Assembly: GCA_019137255.1 (NCBI GenBank)
Contig: WPDH01000074.1
Coordinates: forward strand, 620,001-684,000
DNA from: Corinectria fuckeliana
Taxonomy: Eukaryota; Ascomycota; Sordariomycetes; Hypocreales; Nectriaceae
Length of the DNA: 64,000 nt
Reading direction: 5' to 3'
In this document: positions 34,362 through 45,844 of the stretch, in pieces
Numbering within the stretch: position 1 is the first letter of the stretch
How the letters are laid out: each line of letters opens with the position of its first letter
Notes under the pieces: model-generated
The model's input: the letters and a program-made list of their open reading frames with translations, nothing else
Told to the model about the DNA's origin: nothing
Databases searched by the model: none
Position numbers and translations under genes: made by a program

Positions 34362-35300
34362 ATGCCGACGTATCTCTGCCATGGCTTCCGATGGCACCGC
34401 CGCGACATTCGCATCTTTGTCGTCCTCAACAACCTCGACGATGCGGCGTCGAACTGGCTCATCGGGCCGGCCACGTCGCGGGCCATCCTCTCACAGCTGC
34501 ACACCAGCTTCGCCTTTATTCCGGAGCCATCACCACCTGCAGCAGCACCACTGGCATCATCGCCTGCACCACCACCAGTACCAGTACCAGTACCATCATC
34601 GCCAACAGCGGCCCCAGCGTCGGACCTGCAGCACCACGACGATGACTTCACCGTGCCGCCGTCCCGGATCCCCGAGTTAAAGGACCCCGTGCTCATGCAC
34701 TCGTGGTCCGCCGTCAAGCTGCTGGAGGAGTTCGACCCCGAGGACACCCGGCTGCCGAGCCGCCCGTACGCCTACGTCGCCGACTACGTGGTGCGCGTCG
34801 ACCTGAGCGCCAACGTGGTCGACGAGATGGCCACGTACCGCATGCGCAAGCAGGACGAGTGGTTCGCCAAGCTGCGGGACGAGCTGCAGAACGGCGAGGA
34901 CATGCGATGGTACGTCGTCGTCTGCGGCGACGAGGCGAGGGAGGTCCCCGCGGACAGCGAGGACGAGGCAGCCCGCGACGACGACAACGACGACGACGAC
35001 GAGAGCGACGACGAGTCCGTCGTCGAGGAGGTGGTCCCGCAAGGCCTGGCCCCGCCGCCGTCAAGGCCCGCCCAGCAAGAGAGGCCGAGGACGAGCCCGC
35101 AGACCAGCTCCGCGAGCAGCCTCCCGATACGGCCGTCGCCGCTCAGCTCGCACCCGGCCAACCCGCGGCCCAGCCCGCCACCCGAGCCCGCGGCCGCGAG
35201 ACCGCCGCTGAAGAGCAAGAAGTCCATGGCGGAGGGGCTGAGGCGTCTGTTCGGGAAGAAGGAGGGCGGCCCGGGGACGCGGCGAGAAGGGCATCCGTGA
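34362..35300 (+). CDS. FlbE-like developmental regulator
   Basis: One exon gives 312 residues from MPTYLCHGFRWHRRDIRIFV. This opening, followed by LNNLDDAASNWLIGPATS, is the conserved N-terminal block that I associate with FlbE-type proteins of Aspergillus. A second conserved block runs from LMHSWSAVKLLEEFDPED through YAYVADYVVRVDLSANV to MRWYVVVCGDEAREVP. The two are separated by a Pro/Ala-rich insert, and the C-terminus is expanded by an Asp/Glu run (about 206-225) and a Pro/Ser-rich tail ending in a basic patch. FlbE acts upstream of conidiation in Aspergillus; transfer of that role here is inference. An open frame continues upstream but homologues start at this methionine. Confidence 0.7.
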   Translation: MPTYLCHGFRWHRRDIRIFVVLNNLDDAASNWLIGPATSRAILSQLHTSFAFIPEPSPPAAAPLASSPAPPPVPVPVPSSPTAAPASDLQHHDDDFTVPPSRIPELKDPVLMHSWSAVKLLEEFDPEDTRLPSRPYAYVADYVVRVDLSANVVDEMATYRMRKQDEWFAKLRDELQNGEDMRWYVVVCGDEAREVPADSEDEAARDDDNDDDDESDDESVVEEVVPQGLAPPPSRPAQQERPRTSPQTSSASSLPIRPSPLSSHPANPRPSPPPEPAAARPPLKSKKSMAEGLRRLFGKKEGGPGTRREGHP

Positions 35301-35995
35301 GGCGCTGGTGTCCTCATGCGTGGGATATCAATCGGAGCCTTTAATTAATGGAGAATCGGGTGAGACTCGATTCCCGAAGGACCAAGGCTTTTAGGGATAG
35401 CATAGCGGTATTTCCCGCCCTTTTGAAGATAGAATTGGGCTTTGGCTTGATGAGGTTGGATTGCGATGCTTGGTGTTGCTGGTGCCAGGGATTTGATCAT
35501 TTCTTTAAGGCGATCCAAGTTTCGATTTGTACCTTTTCCATAACACCTAGACTAATTGGCTAATGTAATAAGTAGTTAATTCGCCTCCATGCGAATCGAG
35601 AACCTCACAGCCTCACTATCGAATCTCAGTGCATGTCATATTTCGATAATCTACCTTGCTAGTTCACCTGGAGCTCATGATTGCTTGTCATGGCGTCCCA
35701 AATGACGTCGGATTCAACGTCACGTGTAACCAGGATAGTCTCCCCAAATTCAATGTTCCATCCAACCACCAGGGTACGGCACTCCGTACAACTTCCTCAG
35801 CTCGTCCGCCGTCCACACAGAGAAATGCCGGCTCTGCTCGACCACCTCCAGTAGTCGCCCCCGTCCCTCGGCGCACCTGTCAGCCGACCCTCCGAGTCCC
35901 GTCTCGCCTCGCCTCGCCTCGCCTCCCCATCATCATCATCCCTCCCTCCCTCCCGCCCTCCGCTGCAAACCCTTCCCCCCGGAGAGCCCCCCTCG
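35301..35995. other. Intergenic region
   Basis: No gene is seen. The 230 bases before 35996 are C-rich, with CCTCGCCTCG and CCTCCCTC runs, and look like the leader of the transporter gene. Confidence 0.5.
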
Positions 35996-37842
35996 ATGAC
36001 CCACCCCTCCGCCGCCGACTCGTTCGCCCAGACGACGGCCGAGTTCACCCTCGACGACAGCGACGACGACGACCTCCGGTCCGCCGTCGGCGGCGGCAGC
36101 GAGGCGTATGAGCTGCGCGACCGGGACAGGGACCGCATCGGCGGAGGGCCCAGCGTCGTCTGGGACGGCGGCGACGGCGGCGATGATGATGACGAGCACA
36201 ACCACCTGCAGCCTCTGGTCGACCGCCGAGGCTCCGTCGCGAGCTTCGAGCTGTACACGCCCGACGAGGAGCTGGCGGTGCGCCGCAAGTTCGACCGCAA
36301 GCTGGTCCTCTTCGTCGCGCTGCTCTTCCTGCTTAGCTTCGTGGACCGTTCCAGTATGCATGCCCTTCTCGCTGCCCCCCCCCTTCTTAAAAATGAACAC
36401 TCGCGATATAATAGTCTCCTCTGCTGACCACAAGGCCCAGACATCGGCAACGCTCGCATCGCAGGCATGGACGACGACCTGCAGACGGACCCGCCGCGCG
36501 ACGACTGGTACGACTGGTCGCTGACGGCCTTTTACATCTCGTACATCGCCTTCGAGTGGATGTCGCTGCTGTGGAAGCTCATCCCCGCGCACATCTTCGT
36601 GTCCATGGTGGTGTTGGCCTGGGGTCTCACGGCCTCGCTGCAGGCCATTGCCACGTCGTACCCCGTGCTGATTGCCTTGCGCGTGGTCCTCGGCATCGGC
36701 GAGGCGGGCTTCACGGGCATTCCGTTCTATCTGAGCTTCTTCTTCAAGCGGGACGAGCTGGCCTTCCGTACCGCCATGTTCATCTCCGGTACGCGAGAAC
36801 TCCCCCATTCCCACGTAGCACGGCGCACCGTCTGACTATTTTTTTTGCTTGTTTTGCAGCGGCCCCCCTCGCCACGAGCTTCGCGTCAACCCTCGCCTGG
36901 CTCATCGTCAAGTTCGCGCAGCTCGGCCCCATCGCGCCGTGGCGACTCCTCTTCATCGTCGAGGGCTTCCCCTCGGTCGTCGCCTCCGTCTTCGCCTGGC
37001 ACATCCTCCCCGACTCGCCGCAGACGGCATCGTACCTCACCAAGCGCGAGAAGAAGGTGGCGCGCCTGCGCCTCCGCGGCGAAAAGTCCACGTCGCCCAA
37101 GTCGAAGCCCTCGTCCGGCCTCAGGGGCCGCGACGCCGCCGCCGTGCTCCTGGACCCCATTGCCTGGATCACGGCCGCCATGTTCTTCCTCACCAACATG
37201 GCCTACTCGTCGCTGCCCGTCTTCCTCCCCAAGATCCTGACCGAGATGGGCCACGACACCCTCACCGCCCAGGCCCTCAGCGCGCCGCCCTACCTCGCCG
37301 CCTTCGTCATCGTCCTCTTCACCTCGCACATGTCCGACCGTCTTCGCGCCCGCACCGTCCCCTTGATCTTCCACGCCCTTGCTTCCGCGAGCGGCTATGC
37401 CCTTCTCGCCCTGGCCAAGCCCCTGAACCTGCCCCCCTTCGTTCGGTATATAGCCGTCTACCCCGCCGCCGTTGGCTTCTTCAACGTCGTCACCCTCATC
37501 ATCACCTGGAGCATCAACAACCAATCCAACGAGAGCCGCCAGGGCGGTGGCTTTGCTCTCCTCCAGGTTGTCGGCCAGTGTGGGCCTCTCATCGGCACCC
37601 GCCTATATCCCGACCGTGACGCACCCTACTACACCCCCGGCATGTCGACTTGCGCGATAGCCATGCTAAGCGTTGGCGTCTTGGCTTTTGCGCTGCGACT
37701 GTATCTCAAGTATCTCAACCGCAGGCTGGGCAGGACCCAGTCCGAAAGGCTGGCTGATGGAAGTACTGTCGAGGAGGAAGGGCTGGTGGGCCCCAGAAAG
37801 CGAAAAGATATGCCAGCCACATCGTTCCGTTACATGTTGTGA
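35996..37842 (+). CDS. MFS transporter, anion:cation symporter type
   Basis: Three exons, 35996-36353, 36441-36788 and 36860-37842, give 562 residues. The N-terminal 95 residues are acidic and cytosolic. TM1 carries FLLSFVDRSNIGNARIAGM, completed across the first splice junction and typical of the ACS family (Dal5/Tna1-like). Further TM segments alternate through the protein, with a longer central loop after the sixth and a basic C-terminal tail. Known relatives move organic anions such as nicotinate, allantoate, pantothenate or biotin precursors across the plasma membrane; the substrate cannot be read from this sequence. Intron 1 holds a C-run (about 36376-36385). Confidence 0.85.
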
Positions 37843-38002
37843 AATGGGTTTTTGAGTAATGTGTGAATCGGATCAGGATAGGCTGGGTATGAAGCGGCAT
37901 TTTGGATCTTCATAAAGCCAGTCTATTCAACCGCATCCAGTATCTATATCCTGCCGATGCCCCTTAATGATTATTGTAATTGACGTACACAGCCTTTTTA
38001 CA

Positions 38003-39400
38003 TCATTTCTTTCCTTGCTGCCTCTGCAACGGAGTGTCAAAATGCATCCACTCTGGCGCATGATATTTCTCGACACCTTCCTTCCACCACATCTTATGTC
38101 CAAAGCGACTCCGCTCGAGGGAAAAGGTCCCGAACCCCTTCTCCATCTTGCCCTTGATGGCGTCGCCAGGCTTGCTCCGACGACGCATTGCCTTCCAAGC
38201 AGCGTACTGCTTCATATCCTCCTCGCGCTGGCGCTTGATCGATTCGCGGGCGCGGCTAAATTGGCGGTTGCTTTCACGGTATGCGTTGCTGGCCAGCCTC
38301 TCAAGGCCGAGACGGGGTCGTTTTGCAAGAGGCTTTGTAAGGCTTCGGAGCGAAAACTGAGAGGCCTTGCGCTTGGCTCCTTGGGGCCACTTGCGCTGGT
38401 ATGCAGAGGGAAGTGGGCTCTCTGGGTGAGGAGCATCGCCTACTCCGTCGTATTGGTTGTCCATCTCCACTATCTCACGATAGCGAGAAGGTTTGCTCTC
38501 AGTCGTAGTATAGGAGAGACTTGGCCCGCTATCAGAGCTGTCTTGCTCAGTCGATGTATCTTCGGGAACGAGTTCTACATCAGAATTGAGCTCATAGCGA
38601 CGGTACGACTTAATGGGCTGTCGCTCTCCCTGCCATTGCGTAATGACAGCCGCAGCATCCGCGATGGCTTCCTGTGTACTGCTTGCAGCACTAGCATTCC
38701 GTGATTTGGATGATGTCGAAGTCGAGCGGAAGCCGGATGAGCGGTGGTGAGCACGGCCGAATTGCGAAAGGTTGGAGAGACTCAATTTGTGAGCGGGCTG
38801 GGCCGACACGGGCGATTGGATCCGAGTCGAATAAATGCCCTTGTTAGGGTACATCGAGGAAGTGCTTCGCACCCGAATGATTTGAGGCTCAGGGGAAGGA
38901 GACTCTAAGTCTAGCCTCAGGGTTTCTCCGACCAGTTGCAGAAGATTGGCATGTTCTGCAAGCAACTCTGGGGGCGGCGAGGGGGATGGCGTCTTGAGCA
39001 GTGACCCAAGGTCTTCCGGCTTTGCCTAGACGGCCTGCTCAACTTGGGTGTGCTCGTCGGCGGACGAAGGGAAAAAGCTGCCATCGTAAAGGAAGGGCGG
39101 TGGCTTTCCAGTCCAGGAGTTTGACCTGGGGGGATCTATGCGAGAGGGAGTCGTCAAGGCGGTGTCATCCTGGGTGGTCTCTGGCCTTGCGTTCTCCCTG
39201 CCGTTGCGGTGTCGATTGACCATCCTGGCATTGGGTCTCGATCGCGGGCGTGGGAGTATGGGAGCACGCTTCAGGCCGCAAGCAGGTGTGGGCGTGGGCG
39301 TGGGCTTGGAGTCGGAGATGACTTGACTGGTTGGGGACCCATTGCTGGAAGAGAGAGCAGGAGGCTTGGGACGGATGGGAAGAGTGAATTGATGAAGCAT
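38003..39400 (-). CDS. Hypothetical protein gene with one in-frame TAG
   Basis: On the minus strand one reading frame runs from ATG 39400 to the stop at 38003, broken only by TAG at 39028-39026. With the TAG read through it would be about 465 residues. Upstream of the stop is a Pro/Arg-rich disordered segment (MLHQFTLPIRPKPP onward). Downstream the frame continues AKPEDLGSLLKTPSPSPPPE, then a Ser-rich part and a basic helical C-terminus with the pattern SFSARAR-like Arg/Lys/Glu and WMHFDTPLQ. I do not recognise the family. The stop may be a CAG-to-TAG mutation, a sequencing error, or mark two genes; a second start would be at about 38965. No canonical intron can remove it. Confidence 0.5.
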
Positions 39401-39928
39401 GATCAGCACGATATCTGGATGTTGGGATATGATGGCGAAGATAGCGAGGGTGCTAAGTTTGGTGGTGGAGGTGAGGATGTGAGATGTTGAAAGAGAGAAA
39501 AGCCGAGCTTGGGCTGTTCTGCTCCAAATTGGGGGGACTAAGCTTAACTTCCCTCGCTCATCAATTGTATAGGTAGGTAGGCAAGTGCCTCCTGCGCTAC
39601 GGTAGAGCACTACGTAAGCGTCTCTTCACATTCGATGAGTATGCTAGTTGACCCTAAAGGAAGGAAGAAGGCTACCCCAAACGTGAGGGGGCTACGATAC
39701 GAGATGTGTATAGAGCGTAGCAACCACACGCCCGAGGTTAGTATTATTCCATCTCACTACGAATACTAACTTAGTCACTCCCCTGGACCACTTGACAGGA
39801 CCTCATGAAGTTTAGGCAAAAAAGAGCACCCTCTCTTTCTCTTCTTTCACCACAGGTCTGTCTACGATCAAGTCAGTCAGCGAGTTGGTCTTTCAAAACT
39901 GCCAAAAGAAAGGCATCATGAGACATTC
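39401..39928. other. Intergenic region
   Basis: Leader side of the hypothetical gene and the flank of the tRNA. I see no gene or repeat here. Confidence 0.5.
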
Positions 39929-40024
39929 TGCTCCCGGCAGGGCTTGAACCTGCGACCTTCGCATCACCAACACTTGCAAGTTGAAGTATTAGTACGAAGC
40001 TCTAACCAACTGAGCTACGGAAGC
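39929..40024 (-). tRNA. tRNA-Ile (anticodon AAU) with intron
   Basis: On the minus strand the gene folds fully. The acceptor stem is GCTTCCG with CGGGAGC, the D stem GCTC/GAGC, the anticodon stem TCGTA/TGCGA and the T arm GCAGG TTCAAGC CCTGC. The loop reads CTAATAA with anticodon AAT, decoding isoleucine AUU and, after deamination to inosine, AUC. A 22-nt intron at 39965-39986 interrupts the loop after position 37, the canonical nuclear tRNA intron site. The discriminator base is A. The B box TTCAAGCC and A box TAGCTCAGTTGG are intact. Confidence 0.96.
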
Positions 40025-40303
40025 CTTTCAATTGGTGATGGCCGGCTGCGTTATTTTTGTTCATGAAGGGTTTCGCAGCTCCTGGATTGGTGTGGTGGGG
40101 TGGATCCTTCAGATGCAGACATCGATAGACACTAAGACATAGATAGGGTTATATAAAACATTGCTTCGTTAATTACTATTTAAGTGTACGTATTACCTCC
40201 TCCCGGTATTATTGGTCTTCTCTAGAGACCTCCATGTATCATCGCTCGGGCGGTTTCTCTTGTGTGTCATCCTTGTAAGACAGGTTTCCCATCCCCACAG
40301 AAC

Positions 40304-40942
40304 CTACTCGCGGACGCAATTGGTACACTGCGCACACGTGAAATATGTCGTCTCATATCCCAGTATCTCATCGGAACCAGGTGACTTCTCGTGAAGAAGG
40401 TCAGACCATCCATCCTGAGTTTCTGGCCACGCGAAAATCTTGGTGGCAGCGCATCGATTGCCAGATATTCTGCAACTCAAGTCAGTATTTCGTTCCGTCC
40501 ATGTCAAGGTAGCAGACGTACCCAGAGGACATCCGGCAGATGGCACCCGGCTCGACGAAAACGGAGCCTACATGGCCGGCGATCTCCGGGCCCAGCTCCG
40601 AGCATGTGTACTCAAGTTCGGGATAGTAGGTGAAGCATGGGGGTCCCCAGTTCTCCTCTCGGCAAAAGTAGACCTGTGGAAGTCGGTGTTTAGCAAAGGG
40701 AAACAAGGGCTGGTGAGAATGACACCGTTGGACTGAACTGCACGTACCATTCCCGCATGTCGCTCGTCGGGCTTGTACTCGGCGGGCGTGGTTCCCAGGC
40801 GAGCTTTGAGCTCCTCGGGGTCGATGGACGCATTCCGGGGTACAGCGCGCTCCTTGAGGGGCGACGACCACATGTCGACTGCGGAGGAGAGGCAGCTGTG
40901 AGAGAAGAGCGATATGATGAGAGGAGCGTAGGAGAGCTTCAT
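40304..40942 (-). CDS. Small secreted cysteine-rich protein, beta/gamma-crystallin-like
   Basis: Three minus-strand exons, 40942-40748, 40673-40522 and 40469-40304, give 170 residues. A signal peptide is clear (MKLSYAPLIISLFSHSCLSSA). After a charged pro-like stretch comes VYFCREENWGPPC and later CSELGPEIAGHVGSV, ICRMSSG and, near the end, YFTCAQCTNC. The pattern YFC-x3-NW/F-G-x2-C with a following SSV/I segment resembles fungal secreted beta/gamma-crystallin-like proteins, but I hold that as a family suggestion. Introns of 74 and 52 nt have GTACGT donors. It faces a TATA-like box about 110 bases upstream. Extracellular location is well supported; role (effector, antimicrobial or structural) is not. 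Confidence 0.8.
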
Positions 40943-41050
40943 GGTTGCAGTAGTTTGGTCCGGTATGGAAGAGTATATGTGGGTGATTATTTGTCCTTGC
41001 CGGTGGTGTAGAACAATCTGCGAGGAAAACACTGCGCTCGACTGGGCTTC

Positions 41051-41060
41051 TTATATATAC
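41051..41060 (-). promoter_or_regulatory. TATA-like box of the secreted-protein gene
   Basis: On the minus strand the sequence is GTATATATAA, about 110 bases upstream of the start at 40942, a usual distance for a fungal TATA element. Confidence 0.5.
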
Positions 41061-42519
41061 CGGAAGTTTACTGCAGCGGTACAAGGTCTTAGATATACGG
41101 TACGGGTCGAGGCCGATGACGCGGGAACCTTCACGGCGGGCGGCAGTCATCCATGGCTGCATGCACAGTTCCCGCCACTGTCGCCCGTCGCCGTCACACA
41201 TAGACTACGGGCTTGAAAATCACCTGCATTGCAGGCTCCCGGAGCGGACCGCAACAAGCAGATACATTACTGCATGTTCAGATGGTGTCCATAGAAGACC
41301 CCGGAGCATCCCAGCATTTTGTAGGGGACTTGGCGCCTATGGTAGGCGAAAAGCGCCTAAATGCAAGCGCTGGCTGGCTCATTGGGTAAATAACCTAACC
41401 GGGAAATAAATGGAATGGAAGTCCCGTAATACCCGTCGGGTCCCTTTAGAAATAGCGGGCTTAGGCGACACTAGGGACGCCTACAAGCCTAGATGGCCCT
41501 AGAAGCGACCTCCCGTGCTCCCGTCCCGTTCACATGGATCGCCTAGGTGTGAAACAGAGATCCTAGATGGATGTGAAATTGTGAAAATACCAGAACCAAC
41601 AGGTAGCACAGTGTCTGCGTCTCAATGGAGTGGTCATATTTTCCGTTCCCCCATCTTCGCCTCATGACTCCTGCTAGTGCGCACACTACTGGCGGCAGTC
41701 CCCGGTAGGCCTCATCTCTAATTATATCTAATAGAGCGGACGGATATCATCGGATGCGCCAGTGAAGTCCTTCCATCTCACCATGGCCTTCTCGAACTCC
41801 ATCGTAGCCAAACGTAGAAAACACTGCTGGCTGATCACGAGCGACCGGGCGCATGGAAACAACAATATTTCATGCCGTGCGCAGCATCTAGTCACATCGA
41901 GGCCGCAGAAACTCGTGTTGGTGCTTGCCCGCGTCATCATGTACGAGGCAAATGCAATGCCACCAGACCCGTCACGCTACCATCCTGCATAAGCCTCAAG
42001 ACCAGCCACAACGAAGGGACCTGATTGGGACTACTTCACAGTACGTATCTGCAAAAGCCAAGACACCACCGATGTTCCGAAGATCGGCTACCCCATTTAG
42101 ATTGATGATGGCCACCATACAGTCAACTTACGAGTTTAGACGGTGACCGTTCAACGGTCCCACCGGCTTGTGCAACCTCGTGTCTGCTGCTCAACCATTC
42201 CGCCGGAGCCCGTCTCCTCGTACGGAGGTGCCGTAGCAGATTTCCAATTTGCTTGTTGTAACACGGGACGGAAGCTGTATGTTTGTTGATGGATACAACC
42301 GTGCGGTCCTGGTGAGATACCACCTCATTGGGATTACGGTGAACATGTATTAGTGTCGTGGATGAGGATGTACCTTGAGCCCTGTGCAGCTGACCATAGT
42401 ACTAGTGACAGGTTCCAGTCGAGTGCCGAATCTTTGGATCCAATGCGACTTTACAGGCATGTCTACAGGTCGCCTACAATGCTACATCTCACGGCTTCTC
42501 TCTTTACAAATACGGCATC
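41061..42519. other. Gene-free region before the RSE1 pseudogene
   Basis: No coding region is supportable. The sequence is of mixed composition and may contain further decayed parts of the duplicated RSE1 N-terminus near 42478-42520 that I cannot frame. Confidence 0.4.
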
Positions 42520-45500
42520 CTTGTCCTATCTCTAGTCGCGCTCGATGTAGGCTATGCGAACCCTGTGTTTGCATCTCTCAAGATGGATTACTCGGACTTC
42601 GACCAGGATACATCTCAACAAGACTCCACGGATGACAAGCTCGTTTATTACGAGCTGGATCTAGGCCTCAACCATGTGGTTCGTAAATGGTCGGAGCCCG
42701 TGGAGCCAACATCCTCCTTATTGTTCCAAGTCCCCGGGGGAAAAGACGGCCCAAGCGGCGTGCTTGTGTGTGGAGAGGAACGCATTACATACCGACACTC
42801 GAACCAGAACGTGCTTCGTGTTTCTATTCCCCGGCGGCAAGGCGCTACAGAGAACCCACAACGGAAACGAAACATTATTTGCGGAGTGATGCAAAAGCTA
42901 AGAAACACCCTGGAAGATTTCTTCTTCTTGCTACGGACTGAAGATGGCGACCTTTTTAAGGTGACGTTGGATATACAAGAGAGCGAGGGGAGTCTGACAG
43001 GAGAGGCACGGCGCATCAAGATCAAGTATTTCGATACTATTCTAGTTGCAAGCAGTCTTTCTATTCTGAAGAGCGGATTCCTCTTTCTTGCCGCTGAATT
43101 TGGGAACCATCAGTTCTATCAGTTTGAAAAACTCGGAGATGAAGACGAAGAGCCCGAGTTTACTAGCGACAAATTCCCTACTGATTCCCTTGCCTTCTAC
43201 GAGCCTATCTACTTTCGCTTACGACTATTAGAGAATCTCATCTTGGTACAAGACATCGATCTCCTTGAGTCTTCTTCTAGACCTCAAGGTTGCAAGTTTG
43301 ACGGGGTAAGATGTGCCACAAATCTATTCAGTATGCGGCAATAGTGCAAGGAGCCACTTTCGGATGCTCGAGCATGGACTGGAAGTTAATGAGGTTGTGA
43401 CTTCTGAGCTACCAGGAACAGTCTCTGCTGTTTGGACGGCGAGGTTAACGAGCCATGACAAATACGATGCGTACATCATCCTAACCTCCTCTAATAACAT
43501 CTTGGTTATGAGTGTTGGGGAAGAAGTCGAGCAAGTTAGTGATTCGGGCTTTCTTACCTCTGTTGCTACCATCGCTATCCAGGAAATTGGGGAAGACGGG
43601 CATGTACAAGTCCATTCCAAAGGCATTCGGCATATTCGCGACGGACACATCGACGAATTGCCTGTGCCGCGACACCGATCTATCGTGGCTGCTGCTACGA
43701 ATTAACAGCAGGTTGCAGTCGCCTTGAGCTCAGGAGAGATTATCTATTTCGAGATAGATCCTAGTGATGGGTCACTTGCTGAGTATGACCAGAGGAAGGA
43801 CATGCTCAATACTGTGACCTGTCTCAGTCTAGACCAGGTCCCTGAAGGCCGTCTAAGAAGCTCTCTCTTAGCGGTGGGATGCGATGATTGCACTGTTCGA
43901 ATCCTCAGCTTAGATCCAGATTCCACACTGGAGAGCAAGTCTGCTAAAGCGCTAACAGCGGCGCCCTCAGCGCTAACTATCATGGCTATGGAAGACTCTT
44001 TGTCTGGTAGCTCTCGATTGTACTTGCATATCGGTCTAAGCTCTGGGGTCTATCTCCGAACAGCACTGGATGAAATCACAGGAGAGTTGACGGATACCCA
44101 AACAAGGTTCCTCGGCCTCAAAGCTATCAAGCTCTCCCGGGTAACAGTTGGGCGGCAAGCATGTGTCCTAGCTCTTAGCTCCAAATCTTGGATGGGATAC
44201 GTTGACCCTATAAGAGGCTTCATGATGACGCCTCTCATCTATGAAGACTTGGAATGGGGTTGGGGCTTTAGCAGCGAGCAGTGCGAAGAGGGTCTCATCG
44301 GGGTTCACGCCAACTTCCTCCGGTAAGTATTTTCCTCCTTACCCGTTCTTATTCTTGCTACGAATATGCACATTTTTGTATCAAATGTCCCTTGGATACG
44401 CCTGGAGTGGTTAAGTCTTGCTTGATACCTACGCTAATCTAACTACTAAGATTTTCTCCATTGAGAATCTACGCGACCACCTGGTTGGGAAATCTATACC
44501 TCTCACATACACCCCGCGATGTTTTGTCAAACACCCTGATGAGCCCTACTTTTACACCATTGAATCTGACAACAGCACACTGGGACCTGAGCTTCGTGCG
44601 CAGTTGCTAGCAGAGTCCAATGTCATGAATGGAGATGCCAAGGTACTCACGCCAGAGCAGTTCGGCTACCCTCGTGGTCATGGCCGGTGGGCCTCCTGCA
44701 TAAGCATCGTTGATCCCATCGGCCAGCATGTGCTTCAGAAGGTCCATCTCGAAGGCAACGAGGCGGCTATCAGTGCGGCGGTTGTTCCCTTTACGAGCCA
44801 GGATGGCGAGAGCTTTCTAATTGTTGGCACTGGGAAAGACATGGTCCTCAACCCAAGGCAATTCTCGGAGGGTTATATCCACGTCTATCGATTCCATCAA
44901 AATGGGAGGGAGCTTGAGTTTATCCACAAGACCAAGGTAGAGGAGCCGCCGATGGCGCTCGTGGCTTTCCAGGGCCGGCTAGCCACGGGCATCGGCAAGA
45001 TGTTACGGATCTACGATTTGGGCTTGAAGCAGTTACTTCGAAAGGCCCAAGTCGACGCAGCACCACAGCAGATTGTATCTCTACAGACTCAGGGCAGCCG
45101 TATTATCGTCGGAGACCTCCAACAAAGCGTGACAATGGTGGTGTTCAAGCAAGAAAGACCTATTCCTTTCATTGACGATACAATTGCCCGGTGGACGACT
45201 TGCACAGCCATGGTTGACTATGAGACAGTGGCTGGCGGCGATAAATTCTGTAACCTCTGGATCGTGTGATGCCCCGAGAAGGCCAGCCCCGAAGCAGACA
45301 AGCCCGGGGATAATTTCACCAACACGCGGAAGTACCTCCACGGTGCTCCGAGCCGACTTGACCCAGTGGCGCATTTCTTTGCTCAAGACAATCCAATTCA
45401 AATCACCAAGACCAGCTTCGCCGTGGGCGGGCAGGATGCCCTCGTCTGGGGCGGCTTGCAGGGCACTATCGGTGTGCTCATCCCCTTCATCACGCGCGAG

Positions 45501-45797
45501 GATGTTGACTTCTTCCATACGCTGGAGACGCACATGCGCAGCGAAGACCCGTCACCTGTCGTCCACGACCACCTCATGTATCGCAGCTATTATGTGCCGG
45601 CTAAAGGCGTCATAGATGGGGACCTCTGCGAGCGATACAGATTACTTTCCACGGACAGGAAGCAACATATTGCTGGCGAGCTCGATCGGTCGGTGAGAGA
45701 GATAGAACGAAAAATTTCGGTATGTCATTCATCCCTCCCACTGTAAAATGTTTGTACTCACTGGATACAGGATATCCGAACTCGGTCCGCCTTCTAG
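42520..45797 (+). pseudogene. Decayed second copy of RSE1/SF3B3 splicing factor gene
   Basis: Colinear segments match Rse1 (SF3B subunit 3, a beta-propeller protein of U2 snRNP) from DVGYANPVFASL to the family's C-terminus DIRTRSAF. The N-terminal part is missing. Lesions are a frame change near 43290, TAA at 43307, TAA at 43703, a splice-phase mismatch at the junction 44322/44451 and TGA at 45267 (CGA to TGA in NLWIV*CPEKA). An intron at 45720-45770 is retained and would splice correctly, giving ERKIS joined to DIRTRSAF; so this is a DNA duplicate, not a retrocopy. The functional RSE1, essential in yeast, must be elsewhere. Confidence 0.85.
45720..45770 (+). other. Retained 51-nt intron in the RSE1 pseudogene
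   Basis: GTATGT donor, CTCAC-like branch site and ACAG acceptor. Splicing joins KIS to DIRTRSAF and the TAG stop at 45795-45797. Confidence 0.8.
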
Positions 45798-45844
45798 TGG
45801 TCTACATTCTCTCGCCTAGTGAGAGGTGTTCTAGCTGAACTGCT

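Noticed and set aside
39026..39130. Intron ending at the TAG of the hypothetical gene
   Set aside because: The only usable donors either shift the frame (GTCAAA) or give an intron of 18 nt.
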